Positions 9,801-16,875 of a stretch of 64,000 bases of DNA are shown piece after piece. The notes under the pieces were generated by a model, which was not told the DNA's origin, did not search any database, and was given only the letters and a program-made list of their open reading frames with translations. The position numbers were made by a program, and so were the translations under genes. This DNA is from DASRBN01 sp035294305. Lineage in GTDB: Bacteria; Chloroflexota; Ktedonobacteria; Ktedonobacterales; Ktedonobacteraceae. Location: NCBI GenBank assembly GCA_035294305.1, contig DATGLD010000048.1, forward strand, positions 62,001-126,000. The letters are read 5' to 3'. Numbering within the stretch: position 1 is the first letter of the stretch; each line of letters opens with the position of its first letter.

Positions 9801-9935
9801 GGCATCCGATCCGACAACAACAGGCGCGAATTGATCTTCTGCGCCGTCGTACCTGAGCAGCAAGTTGTTAGAGACCTGTGGCAGAGGACCGCGTTTCATC
9901 ATATCATCCAGGCAAAAGTGCGCAACATATTCCAC
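6849..9935 (-). CDS. large LuxR-type regulator with NB-ARC ATPase and TPR repeats
   Basis: 1028 residues from a GTG start; an in-frame ATG pair at 9902/9899 is equally possible, since neither has a good ribosome site. Order of parts: an N-terminal basic segment (about residues 45-115, rich in Arg/Lys with WYMWL and GQYWYAYRK) resembling DNA-binding arm domains; an NB-ARC/AAA ATPase with Walker A GIGGVGKTR at 202-210 and Walker B LLLFLDNFEQ; a winged helix region; an array of TPR repeats (about 640-930); and a C-terminal LuxR helix-turn-helix with LTRREVEVLRLLTRGL and VNTHVGSIYTKLGV. These STAND-type regulators bind a signal through their repeats and activate transcription. The regulated genes are unknown. 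Confidence 0.9.
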   Translation of the reverse strand: MEYVAHFCLDDMMKRGPLPQVSNNLLLRYDGAEDQFAPVVVGSDAWYMWLADSGLQSFSFRNALGSFTARRERKRHGQYWYAYRKCAGRLRKAYLGKSEDLTLERLNIVAAMLAGCSNQSNGAHAHLDDLGRTVPAVSRDVYDEKNSFSPWPASMLPFPVSTQSCKGQLPARLTPLVGREQEVATACSLLRRPEVRFLTLVGIGGVGKTRLGVEIATELAADFTGGVCFVSLGSISDHRMVLSAIAAALGLREFGEQSFIERLIACLQEKELLLFLDNFEQVIDAAPELTTLLGRCPALKILVTSREALRVHGEQELPVTPLALPDLAQLPEPEALVQYGAVALLLQYLRQVQSNFQITAANASTIAAICNRLDGLPLSLELAAARLKLLSPQALLSRLEHRLAVLTQGRRDGPPRQQTLRNTLQWSYDLLDAREQCLFRRLAVFVGGCTVEAVEAVCKTLGEETEDIFDGIASLRDKSLLQIQGAQFDGEMRLTMLETIREYGLECLASYREIEPVRQAHAQYYLELAEEAEVEHSQHARGLERLECEHGNLRAAMQWSLESSKAGGGYGERNCEMALRFARALRGFWVVYGYWSEGRVFLDRVLAASEGNETVARAKVLEVAAGLAVYQNDHERGEMLCRESLKRCRACGDTDGTAYSLYLLGTLDWQRGDFATALSLVEESLALYRETGDERSIAYSLSCVAQLLTQQGDYARAHALLEESILIYRKLGTRRELAHAQRALALTLFISQRDPALVRSLLEESTALSRELADKSNLARCLSHSALVALQRDDVDTAYLLLEESMALHKETGDLWGIIWVQSLLARVEVHRGNLEVAYDLYVEGLEEAIRINSKLNIAVCLESMANILVIWREPVRAVKLWGTAEALREVIAAPIWSVERPSYERSVAVARNLLRAAAFTAAWAEGRTMRPEQILVIEKSRKMPSTIPAGYLSLPAIKTQARFPARLTRREVEVLRLLTRGLTSAQIAAQLVISLPTVNTHVGSIYTKLGVSSRAAATRYAVEHHLV

Positions 9936-10127
9936 TGTACGAGTTACCTAACACACTAAGTCTACCATGTGTTGGGTAACCTGTCCATGCTACGTATTAT
10001 GTACTTTCACAAACTACTCCAGCAACCGGGCGATGAATCGGCCCCCTGCGTTGCCGGAGTAGTTTGTTCAAACTCATTATTGGCTCCCTCTGCCCGCCGC
10101 CAAAGCGTTAAGAGAAGAGAAAAAAAC
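9936..10127. other. gene-free stretch upstream of the LuxR regulator and tRNA-Thr
   Basis: No convincing coding signal on either strand. It should hold the promoter of the minus-strand LuxR gene, but no clear -35/-10 pair was recognised on that strand. Confidence 0.5.
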
Positions 10128-10156
10128 TTGACACCGCCGCACTTCAGGAGTATAAT
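10128..10156 (+). promoter_or_regulatory. consensus sigma-70 promoter of tRNA-Thr
   Basis: TTGACA at 10128-10133 and TATAAT at 10151-10156 are both perfect consensus hexamers with the ideal 17-bp spacer. The tRNA begins 43 bp downstream, leaving a short 5' leader. Confidence 0.85.
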
Positions 10157-10198
10157 CGGTTGCGTCAGGAAAGTCTTTTAAATCTTATAAAAAGATAA

Positions 10199-10270
10199 GC
10201 CGGTGTAGCTCAGTGGTAGAGCAGCGCATTCGTAATGCGCGGGTCGCGGGTTCGAGTCCCATCACCGGCT
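10199..10270 (+). tRNA. tRNA-Thr (anticodon CGT)
   Basis: A 72-nt cloverleaf: acceptor GCCGGTG pairs with CACCGGC, D arm GCTC/GAGC, anticodon stem GCGCA/TGCGC enclosing loop TTCGTAA (anticodon CGT, reading ACG), and T loop TTCGAGT. CCA is not encoded. The T stem GCGGG/CCCAT has one C-A mismatch at its second pair (positions 50-64 in tRNA numbering), where a G would be expected. Confidence 0.95.
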
Positions 10271-10609
10271 CTTTATATTTCATACTCTCTCGCCCATCGC
10301 ACTCCTTTTGTCTGATTATTAGCTGCCGGTATTATACGGAGAACCCCATCGGTGCTGTTTATTTCTTCTACAGGAATAAGATAGACCTTCCCTGTGTGTT
10401 TACGGTAGACGCAAGGATTACCCCTTGAGCCCGCTCCCCTATTTCATCTGTCGTAGGACTTTTTCTAACAAATTGTCTCGATTCTTCTAACACACATATC
10501 ATCCTGTTGCATGTTTTTCCAGTTAACATATGGCCTTTTAAGGCCATATGTATTACCATCAAAATGGTAGAGCTTATTATAAGGGAGATGCATGGCTTGA
10601 GTAAACTGG
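10271..10609. other. gene-free stretch with two hairpins downstream of the glycosyltransferase
   Basis: No coding signal. Two small inverted repeats sit close together near the 3' end of the minus-strand glycosyltransferase: arms 10526-10537 and 10540-10551 (12 bp, 2-nt loop), and arms 10554-10559 and 10564-10569 (6 bp). Neither has a clear T-run on the minus strand, so termination is only a guess. Confidence 0.4.
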
Positions 10610-11803
10610 TTATAAGAAAAACACGCGAAACCGTACCACCCCGGCAATCCGCCAGAAGATTGACAATAGCGGAATCAGCATAGATGTGACAATCATCTCC
10701 AGCACGTGCGAGGGGGCATGAGAGGTATCGCGCAATCGCTGCCAAGCGAAGCGCCCCGTCATCACTATCCAGGCAGTAATTGCACCCAACGCGATGAACC
10801 AGGATCCGGTCAGCATACTCGCAAGCGCGATCAGCAGCGCAACGATGATACAATAGTAGTGCCAGGGTGGGGCCGCCTGAACTTTTTGCCTGTAGAGTTG
10901 GGGGTGCTTTTTGTAGAGGAGCGCGTTGTACATACTTTTGCGCTGTTGCTTCAAGCTTATCCCCCAGGACGCCGGGCGCACCGGATGAATGACTACCGCT
11001 CTGGGCACGCAGATCAGGGCATGCGAGGGATTGCTGTTGCACGCTTTGCACGCGGGGTCTTTTGCCACGTGTTCGTCCTTTAAAGAGGCAGAGACGATGC
11101 TTGTTTGTGCCGGCAACATCTGTGAGCGATCATCGCTGAAGTTTTGCGCTCGTCCTGGCATTGTTGAAGCAGATATGCCTTCTCTGTACCCGCATTGCTC
11201 AATGTGCTCATGTATGGTAAAGAAAAGGTCGCTGTCCTCGCGCCATGCCATGCGAAAACGTACATCGAAGCCACCCACGCGCTCGAGTACATCCCAGCGG
11301 TAGAAGCAGTTGGCGGTCACGAATTCGGAATTTTCAAGTTGAACCGCGTTGCGCTCGTAATCGGTGGGGATATGATCCAGTGGCATCACAAGTTTTCCAG
11401 ATACTCCCACGACGCCAGGGGTAAAGGCAGCAAGGCCCGCGCTGAGCCAGCTGGGTGTTGGAATGCAATCATCGTCTGTAAAGGCGATAATCTCGGCCTG
11501 GGCGGCACGCCAGCCAATATTGCGAGCCACTGCCGGCCCATGAGAGCCGGTAACGGGAATATAGCGTATCGCAGGCACAGGGCCGCTAGCTGGCTTCCTC
11601 TCTCTCAGGCATGCGGCCCATTGATCCACCTGCCGCCGGGTGTTTTCGCACGCAGCATCGTCAACGATGATGATCTCATAATCGGATGGTTTCAGGTCTT
11701 GCATGCTGAGGGCCGCCAGGCATTGATGGAGTAAATCCGGGCGTTTGTAGGTAGGTACTACGACTGAAATACGATAGGTCTTCTCTGTCACGGTCAACTG
11801 CAC
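10610..11803 (-). CDS. family 2 glycosyltransferase with C-terminal membrane helices
   Basis: About 397 residues from the GTG at 11803; a further upstream ATG at 11863 would overlap the preceding gene by 70 bases. The GT-A fold is clear: ISVVVPTYKR, IIVDDA, the DXD motif in AFTDDDC, and WREDSDL as the probable catalytic acid region. An insertion of about 55 residues after the WREDSDL helix contains CKACNSNPSHALIC and interrupts the usual fold. Three hydrophobic segments at the end anchor it in the membrane. The enzyme would transfer a sugar from a nucleotide donor to a lipid or surface glycan. It directly follows the carbamoyltransferase gene, suggesting joint decoration of a polysaccharide or glycolipid. 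Confidence 0.87.
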   Translation of the reverse strand: MQLTVTEKTYRISVVVPTYKRPDLLHQCLAALSMQDLKPSDYEIIIVDDAACENTRRQVDQWAACLRERKPASGPVPAIRYIPVTGSHGPAVARNIGWRAAQAEIIAFTDDDCIPTPSWLSAGLAAFTPGVVGVSGKLVMPLDHIPTDYERNAVQLENSEFVTANCFYRWDVLERVGGFDVRFRMAWREDSDLFFTIHEHIEQCGYREGISASTMPGRAQNFSDDRSQMLPAQTSIVSASLKDEHVAKDPACKACNSNPSHALICVPRAVVIHPVRPASWGISLKQQRKSMYNALLYKKHPQLYRQKVQAAPPWHYYCIIVALLIALASMLTGSWFIALGAITAWIVMTGRFAWQRLRDTSHAPSHVLEMIVTSMLIPLLSIFWRIAGVVRFRVFFL

Positions 11804-13545
11804 GGTTTCTTTACTAAAAACGAGCCGATTGCCAGCGCATCGAGCGGCGATGTCCAGAAACATTCAAGCGCGTCTCGCGGCGAACACACAATCGGCTCAC
11901 CACGCGTATTGAATGAGGTATTGACGAGAACCGGGACGCCTGTTCGCGCCTGGAATGCCTTTATTAGATCATAATAACGCGCATTCTGCTTCCGGTTGAT
12001 GGTCTGAATACGCGCTGTGCCATCAATATGGCGCACGGCAGGGATAAGATCGGCCTTTTCAGGCAGCACATCGTAGACGAAGAGCATGAACGGTGATACA
12101 CCGGCACCGGCGAACCAGTTACTCGCTTCTTCCTCAAGCACCACCGGCGCTACCGGACGGAAATCTTCACGGTCCTTGATCTCGTTAAGACGGGCCTGCA
12201 TCGAGGCAGGTAGCGGAGACGCCAGGATCGAGCGCGCTCCAAGTGCGCGTGGGCCAAATTCCATGCGTCCCTGAAACCAGCCGATGACTTTATCCTGCGC
12301 CAATAGATCCGCGACTTCCTCTGCCACTGAAGCCATGCGGCGATAGGGTATTTTTGCCCATTGTAAGAACTGTTCGATCTCGTCATCGCTATAGGGGGGG
12401 CCAAGAAAGGCATGGTCCATACAAAACCTGCGCTTGTCATCTCCGTTCTCCTGCCGTTCCTTTGCATCGATCCAGAGCGCGGCACCCAACGCCGTCCCAG
12501 CATCTCCAGCCGCAGGCTGCACCCAGACATGTTGAAATGGGCCTTTATCCCGTATACGCGCGTTCATCACACAGTTCAGGGCAACCCCGCCCGCTAGGCA
12601 CAGATTCTCCTGCGGGGCCTGGTCGTACAGCCAGCGGGTCAGTTCCAGTACCGCCTCCTCAAGCGCGACCTGTAATGAACTCGCGATATCATAATGGCGT
12701 TGCTCCAGCGGGCTACCTTTCATCCTGGCCGGGCCGAAACGCTCTTCAAGGCATGGAGAGCCTATGGTATATTGACCATTAGCGCCGATTTGAATAATCT
12801 CGCGGAAATCCGCAAGGTAGTGGGGCTTGCCAAAAGATGCCAGGGCCATCACTTTATACTCGTCGGAAGAGCGCAGGAAGCCAAGATAACTTGTGACCTC
12901 CTCGTACAAAAGTCCGAGGGAATGGGGGAAATCCACCTGCCCAATCCAATGCAACATGTTACCCTCGCCTCTATAGTAGCCTGTGGTGGCTTTCTCACCG
13001 CGCCCATCGAGCGTCAATACCGCCGCCTGCAGGAAAGGTGAGGCATGAAACGCGCTGGCAGCATGAGCGATATGGTGTTCGACGAAATGCCAGCTATAAC
13101 GACCTTTTTTCCTCGCCGTCGAGGGGCTATGCCCGCGAAAACGCGCCTGCAGGTGTAGCGGAACCCCATCAACCAGGTGGCGCGGGGCGTTGACAATCGA
13201 CGATAAGAAGAGTGGGTCCCACGCAGACTCCCACTCTGGTGGTGTCGGATAGGCGCTTGGCTCCAGGGGCAGCGTTATCATCGTCTCATTGCGAAAGCGG
13301 CCAAGCAGCACAAAGGGATCGTAGGAGTAGGCCACGTGATCGACATCCGCAAGCGTAATTCCCGCCTCGCGCAAGCAGTAATCGATGGCGTGAAAAGGCA
13401 ATTCGTAGGTTGAGAAAGGCACCGGCCGTTTGCCATGCTTCACATGTGTGAAACGTTCCTCCTCCGCAGCTGCCATCACCCGGCCATCTATCACGATGCA
13501 GGCAGCCGGGTCGTGATAGGCGGCGTTGATTCCCAGGGTATACAT
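11794..13545 (-). CDS. carbamoyltransferase of the NodU/CmcH family
   Basis: 583 residues from the ATG at 13545, where GGGAGGAG lies 11 bases upstream and the conserved family start YTLGINAAYHDPAAC begins; the extra 113 in-frame codons upstream show no conservation. The N-terminal part is an ASKHA-like fold with VEHHIAHAASAF (metal-binding histidines) and TLDGRGE; the C-terminal part carries QGRMEFGPRALGARSILA, typical of this family, which transfers a carbamoyl group from carbamoyl phosphate via carbamoyladenylate to a hydroxyl group. The substrate is probably a sugar or natural product. Its stop overlaps the start region of the downstream glycosyltransferase gene, so the two are likely translationally coupled. 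Confidence 0.9.
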   Translation of the reverse strand: MYTLGINAAYHDPAACIVIDGRVMAAAEEERFTHVKHGKRPVPFSTYELPFHAIDYCLREAGITLADVDHVAYSYDPFVLLGRFRNETMITLPLEPSAYPTPPEWESAWDPLFLSSIVNAPRHLVDGVPLHLQARFRGHSPSTARKKGRYSWHFVEHHIAHAASAFHASPFLQAAVLTLDGRGEKATTGYYRGEGNMLHWIGQVDFPHSLGLLYEEVTSYLGFLRSSDEYKVMALASFGKPHYLADFREIIQIGANGQYTIGSPCLEERFGPARMKGSPLEQRHYDIASSLQVALEEAVLELTRWLYDQAPQENLCLAGGVALNCVMNARIRDKGPFQHVWVQPAAGDAGTALGAALWIDAKERQENGDDKRRFCMDHAFLGPPYSDDEIEQFLQWAKIPYRRMASVAEEVADLLAQDKVIGWFQGRMEFGPRALGARSILASPLPASMQARLNEIKDREDFRPVAPVVLEEEASNWFAGAGVSPFMLFVYDVLPEKADLIPAVRHIDGTARIQTINRKQNARYYDLIKAFQARTGVPVLVNTSFNTRGEPIVCSPRDALECFWTSPLDALAIGSFLVKKPCS

Positions 13546-13931
13546 GAATACTGACGCTCCTCCCACAGAGAGCCACCTAAGAATTGCAGAACCCTTGCAG
13601 TCACCATTACAGGCCCATCGAGGTAGCTTCTTCCCTCTACACGAGAAGCGCGCTTCTCCCGTTTCACCTACTGGAGTGGAACAACCATACCGGCGAAGAA
13701 GCCAGCGTGTCCTGCGTTCCGGCAGGGATAGACGTGTCTCTGTGCGCCTCGGAGGTGCTGGACAGCTACCAGACCTGTCTCTACCGGAGTTGCTCATTCT
13801 GGGGAAAAAATGCTGGAGGGGCGTGCCACGTACTGGATCAATCCGCAGTCTAGAGTGGTTGTCCGCCTCAACCGGTCCAGGCAAGCCTTATTTATTTGAC
13901 CGGTGAAAAGCGGTGAGCTTCCTTGCAGGTA
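13546..13931. other. gene-free stretch between carbamoyltransferase and DUF1992 genes
   Basis: Several open frames exist but none shows a recognisable domain or ribosome site. It holds the carbamoyltransferase ribosome site near 13556-13566 and one copy of a 15-bp repeat (13872-13886) that recurs at 14689-14703. Confidence 0.45.
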
Positions 13932-14703
13932 TCAGGGCTCCACGGGGAAAGTAGGGCAAGATGCACGGAACTGTTGCACCTGCTTCTCAACCTCTAACAA
14001 TGGCCTATGCATGGCAGAGGGGGCCGACAAATTCAGAGTGAGTATCTTGCGATTCAATTCGCGCAACTTATGGTCGTATTCCGCAGCGGCCTTCTCTACC
14101 GCGGCGTTAAAAGCCCGTTTTTCGCTGGGAAATGGAGGAACACGACGCGCTCGCATTGCCTGCCCCTGATGGCGCAGCTTCTCCAGCTTTGTTTCCACGC
14201 CCGCAAGTTCTCTTGAGATTTCGTTTGCCAACTCGATCTCCGGCGGCGCATAGCCGTTGCTTTTGAGCAGGTTATACCCCAGGGTCTTATCGCCCGAATA
14301 GGGGTTGCTATCCAGGTTGAGGGGTTTACCAAACCCCTGCAGATTCTCAAATTTACCCTGTTCTTGCGCCTCTCGAATCTGCTCATCGATGTAATCGTAG
14401 AATCTTTTGCCGTGGTACCTGTTGACTTTCGGTACCTTTTCCTCTTCAGCATCCTTTTGCGTCGATTTACGCCAGTCTTTGAAATCCATGTATAGAGTGT
14501 TCCTGGCTTGCAGACAAGAGCATCCTGGCTCTGCCGTCCATCGTTATTGTCACTTTCCTCTCTATCATAATTGTAAAACTTGCGAGCGCGGATGTCCAAA
14601 CAAGCATTCTACTACATCCCCTTTCCCGTAGCGCGACACCGGACCGCCCTACCCAGGACGCGATGAATCCGATCCCTACCCCCACTCCCCGGTCCAGGCA
14701 AGC
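13872..14703. repeat. 15-bp direct repeat flanking the DUF1992 gene
   Basis: CCGGTCCAGGCAAGC occurs at 13872-13886 and again at 14689-14703, about 817 bp apart on either side of the DUF1992 gene. A third, degenerate copy at about 14593-14612 shares GTCCA, CAAGC and TTCTACT with the second. It may be a dispersed intergenic repeat rather than a target-site duplication. Confidence 0.5.
13932..14489 (-). CDS. DUF1992 / DnaJ-homologue subfamily C member 28-type protein
   Basis: 185 residues. The signature DUF1992 stretch is clear: FYDYIDEQIREAQEQGKFENL followed by GFGKPLNLD, then an NPYSGDKTLGYNLLKSNGYAPPEIEL segment and a long charged helical part (about 85-165). The family is widespread, lacks a J domain in bacteria, and has no settled biochemical function. 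It is flanked on both sides by copies of a 15-bp repeat (13872-13886 and 14689-14703). Predicted cytoplasmic; no membrane segment or signal peptide. Confidence 0.88.
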   Translation of the reverse strand: MDFKDWRKSTQKDAEEEKVPKVNRYHGKRFYDYIDEQIREAQEQGKFENLQGFGKPLNLDSNPYSGDKTLGYNLLKSNGYAPPEIELANEISRELAGVETKLEKLRHQGQAMRARRVPPFPSEKRAFNAAVEKAAAEYDHKLRELNRKILTLNLSAPSAMHRPLLEVEKQVQQFRASCPTFPVEP

Positions 14704-14706
14704 GTT

Positions 14707-15909
14707 CTACTTTGGAAATTGCGCGGCAATTGCTTGCCGCGCAACCTCGTAGACCTCCTCGAGCGCTATCCCTCGTTCGAGCGCGATGCGGCGGCACTCT
14801 TCATATTCTGGCCTGGCGCTGACGATGCGCCGGCCCAGACGCTTGACCTTGATGGTTAAGGGGCCTAACGCCGTCTCAATCTGCTCCTGGCTGCGCTGAG
14901 CCTTCAAACGCTGCACCCGCTGGATGCGCACGCCGAGGGTGCTGGTCTCGCTAAGGAGCATTAGAGCCATCGCATCACTCTCTTCGGGGCGGCAGATGAG
15001 CATCAGCATAACAGCAGGGCGATTCTTTTTCATCTGCATAGGAATATAGCTTACATCCAGCGCGCCAGCCGCTAATAGGCGATCCATGAGTCCACCCAGC
15101 AGTTCGCCTGTCATATTGTCAATGTTGGTTTCGATAACTGTGACCCAATCGGTGTCCACCGAACTATTGTCAACCTGTTCCAGGCCGTACGATGTACCAA
15201 GGCAGACACGCAGGCAGTTGGGCCAGGGAAATTTTTTGTGTCCAAAGCCGTAGCCTGTACGCTCGATAGTCATGGTAGGCATACGAAATTGTGCCAGCGT
15301 CGCAAGAATGGCCGCTCCGGTAGGCGTCACCATCTCGCCTTCGACCGGGCACGGCTTCCATGGCGCATTGATACGGCGCAGGATTTCGAGCGTGGCGGGT
15401 GCAGGAACCGGCAATAGTCCATGAGCAGTTTGCACGTGGCCGCTGCTCATTGGCAATGGCGAGGCATAGAATTGCGTTATTCCCAGGGCTTCAATAGCGA
15501 TGGCGGCTCCGGTGATATCAATGATGGCATCGACTGCTCCAACTTCATGGAAATGCACTTCTTCAATACTGGTGCCATGAACAATCGCTTCAGCTTCCGC
15601 CAGGCGTTTAAAGATAGCGATTGTCATTTCTCGCACACGCGAAGAAAGCGTGGAGGCTTCCATCAACGTTACGATGTCCGAAAGGTGGCGCGCTTGTTGC
15701 TGTTGATCTGGAGGGATGACTTCAAAATACGAGCCTTGTATGCCTTTATCCTCAAAGTGCTCGAGCTTGAGTTCATAGCCCTTGAGAGGCAAAGCGCATA
15801 GGGCGTGTTTAAGCGTATCTAACGACAGGCCGGCATCGAGCATTGCGCCAAGAAACATGTTACCACTGATGCCGGAGTGACAATCAAGATAGGCAATAAG
15901 CTGTGTCAT
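14707..15909 (-). CDS. larC: LarC, nickel insertion protein of the nickel-pincer cofactor pathway
   Basis: 400 residues from the ATG at 15909, eight bases after AGGAAG; a TTG at 15915 is too close to that site. The start YLDCHSGISGNMFLGAMLDAG is the family hallmark, followed by VHFHEVGAVDAIIDITG with metal-binding residues and GEMVTPTGAAIL. LarC uses CTP to insert nickel into the pyridinium dithiocarboxylate mononucleotide made by LarB and LarE, giving the cofactor used by lactate racemase and related enzymes. Some bacteria produce LarC as two frameshifted pieces; here it is one open frame. No larA, larB or larE is adjacent. Confidence 0.92.
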   Translation of the reverse strand: MTQLIAYLDCHSGISGNMFLGAMLDAGLSLDTLKHALCALPLKGYELKLEHFEDKGIQGSYFEVIPPDQQQQARHLSDIVTLMEASTLSSRVREMTIAIFKRLAEAEAIVHGTSIEEVHFHEVGAVDAIIDITGAAIAIEALGITQFYASPLPMSSGHVQTAHGLLPVPAPATLEILRRINAPWKPCPVEGEMVTPTGAAILATLAQFRMPTMTIERTGYGFGHKKFPWPNCLRVCLGTSYGLEQVDNSSVDTDWVTVIETNIDNMTGELLGGLMDRLLAAGALDVSYIPMQMKKNRPAVMLMLICRPEESDAMALMLLSETSTLGVRIQRVQRLKAQRSQEQIETALGPLTIKVKRLGRRIVSARPEYEECRRIALERGIALEEVYEVARQAIAAQFPK

Positions 15910-16077
15910 AGGCAAATCTTCCTAGCGCATTTGCGCTTGACGTTTTTGGCTTTGGCAGCTCTACTGCTCCTACCAGAAGCGATAGGAGCCAGATATTTTC
16001 CTGAATCCGTCAGGGGATTGAAATTTCCGGTTTAATATATGAGGAAAAGAAATATTCAGTGTCCCTCCCCCATAGGA

Positions 16078-16129
16078 CGCTGCCAGGTGCAACCTCTTCT
16101 CCCCTTTACGGGGTTGCTTCCCGGCAGCG
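16078..16129 (-). promoter_or_regulatory. structured element upstream of larC, possible leader RNA
   Basis: Nested inverted repeats: outer arms 16078-16084 and 16123-16129 (CGCTGCC/GGCAGCG), inner arms 16089-16094 and 16112-16117 (GCAACC/GGTTGC), with a further CC/GG hairpin at 16103-16111. It lies about 170 bp before larC on its strand and could be a leader RNA fold. It does not match a riboswitch class that I recognise. Confidence 0.4.
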
Positions 16130-16200
16130 CCCACCCCTATCATATCTACCCGGTAATTTTGCAAGCTAAGCATTATTGTGTTCAACCGCACAATTTGCCT

Positions 16201-16875
16201 CTATAATCCTTCTCTATCCAATAGCTCGCGCCATGCTTCTTTCTGCCCGTTTGATGGCGCAATACTTTCTTCAAGAGCCTCGCGGAAACTCTGTGCCTGA
16301 TGCTGCTCCCCGACAACATACTCTGCCGTGGCCTCAGCTATTCCAGGCGCTGAGCCTCTAGCTGCGCGCGAGCTAAAAAAGCCGGCAACAATATCAGGCG
16401 GCAGTTCCAGCGCTCGCGCTAATCGCCTCAGAACCTCCTGTGGTATTGTAGCAGCATTAACGGCTTGTCGCGCCAGTTTTTCCAGAACATCTACGCTCAG
16501 TCCGACCTCGCCTGCCAATTGCGATAACGACTTTTGCCGTCTCCTTGCCACCTCCTGTATTGTCAAAGGAGCATTCATTTGACTCTCATGGCTCTCACGT
16601 GCTTGCGAAACACGCCTCCATGCCTGGTCGAGCGCCAGACGAGCATTTTCTGACAGAGGAGGCAGCACAGAACCTGTAGAGACTTCCTCGCCTGCAACAG
16701 AAAGGATATCGACCTCGACGGCATGATAATAGGTTACGAAATCGGTAATTGCGCTGGCATAGCGTGGATAGCGGAGCAAGTAATCGCTCAAGCGGGGTTG
16801 ACGACCGGCTCGCTGTTCCGCAACATATTGGGCAGTTATACACAACACATCCTCTTCCTCCTCTCTATTCATCAT
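16201..16875 (-). CDS. helix-turn-helix protein coupled to a sigma-like factor
   Basis: 224 residues. The ATG at 16875 overlaps the stop of the upstream sigma-like gene (ATGA) and GGGAGGAG lies just before it, so translation is coupled. Residues 1-75 are acidic and helical with an RYPRYASAITDFVTYYHAV segment; residues about 100-165 look like an XRE-type helix-turn-helix (LTIQEVARRRQKSLSQLAGEVGLSVDVLEKLARQ in pieces) followed by an ALELPPDIVAGFF helix. No membrane segment or zinc motif, so it does not look like a usual anti-sigma factor. Its partnership with the sigma-like protein is inferred from the overlap. Confidence 0.7.
   Translation of the reverse strand: MMNREEEEDVLCITAQYVAEQRAGRQPRLSDYLLRYPRYASAITDFVTYYHAVEVDILSVAGEEVSTGSVLPPLSENARLALDQAWRRVSQARESHESQMNAPLTIQEVARRRQKSLSQLAGEVGLSVDVLEKLARQAVNAATIPQEVLRRLARALELPPDIVAGFFSSRAARGSAPGIAEATAEYVVGEQHQAQSFREALEESIAPSNGQKEAWRELLDREGL

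Noticed and set aside
13526..13906. 126-codon open frame on the plus strand upstream of the carbamoyltransferase
   Set aside because: Arg/Pro/Ser-rich with no domain, overlaps the start of the carbamoyltransferase and has no ribosome site.
14718..14743. Strong hairpin (GCGCGGCAA/TTGCCGCGC) at the end of larC
   Set aside because: It lies fully in conserved coding sequence; no T-run follows, so it is probably due to codon content.
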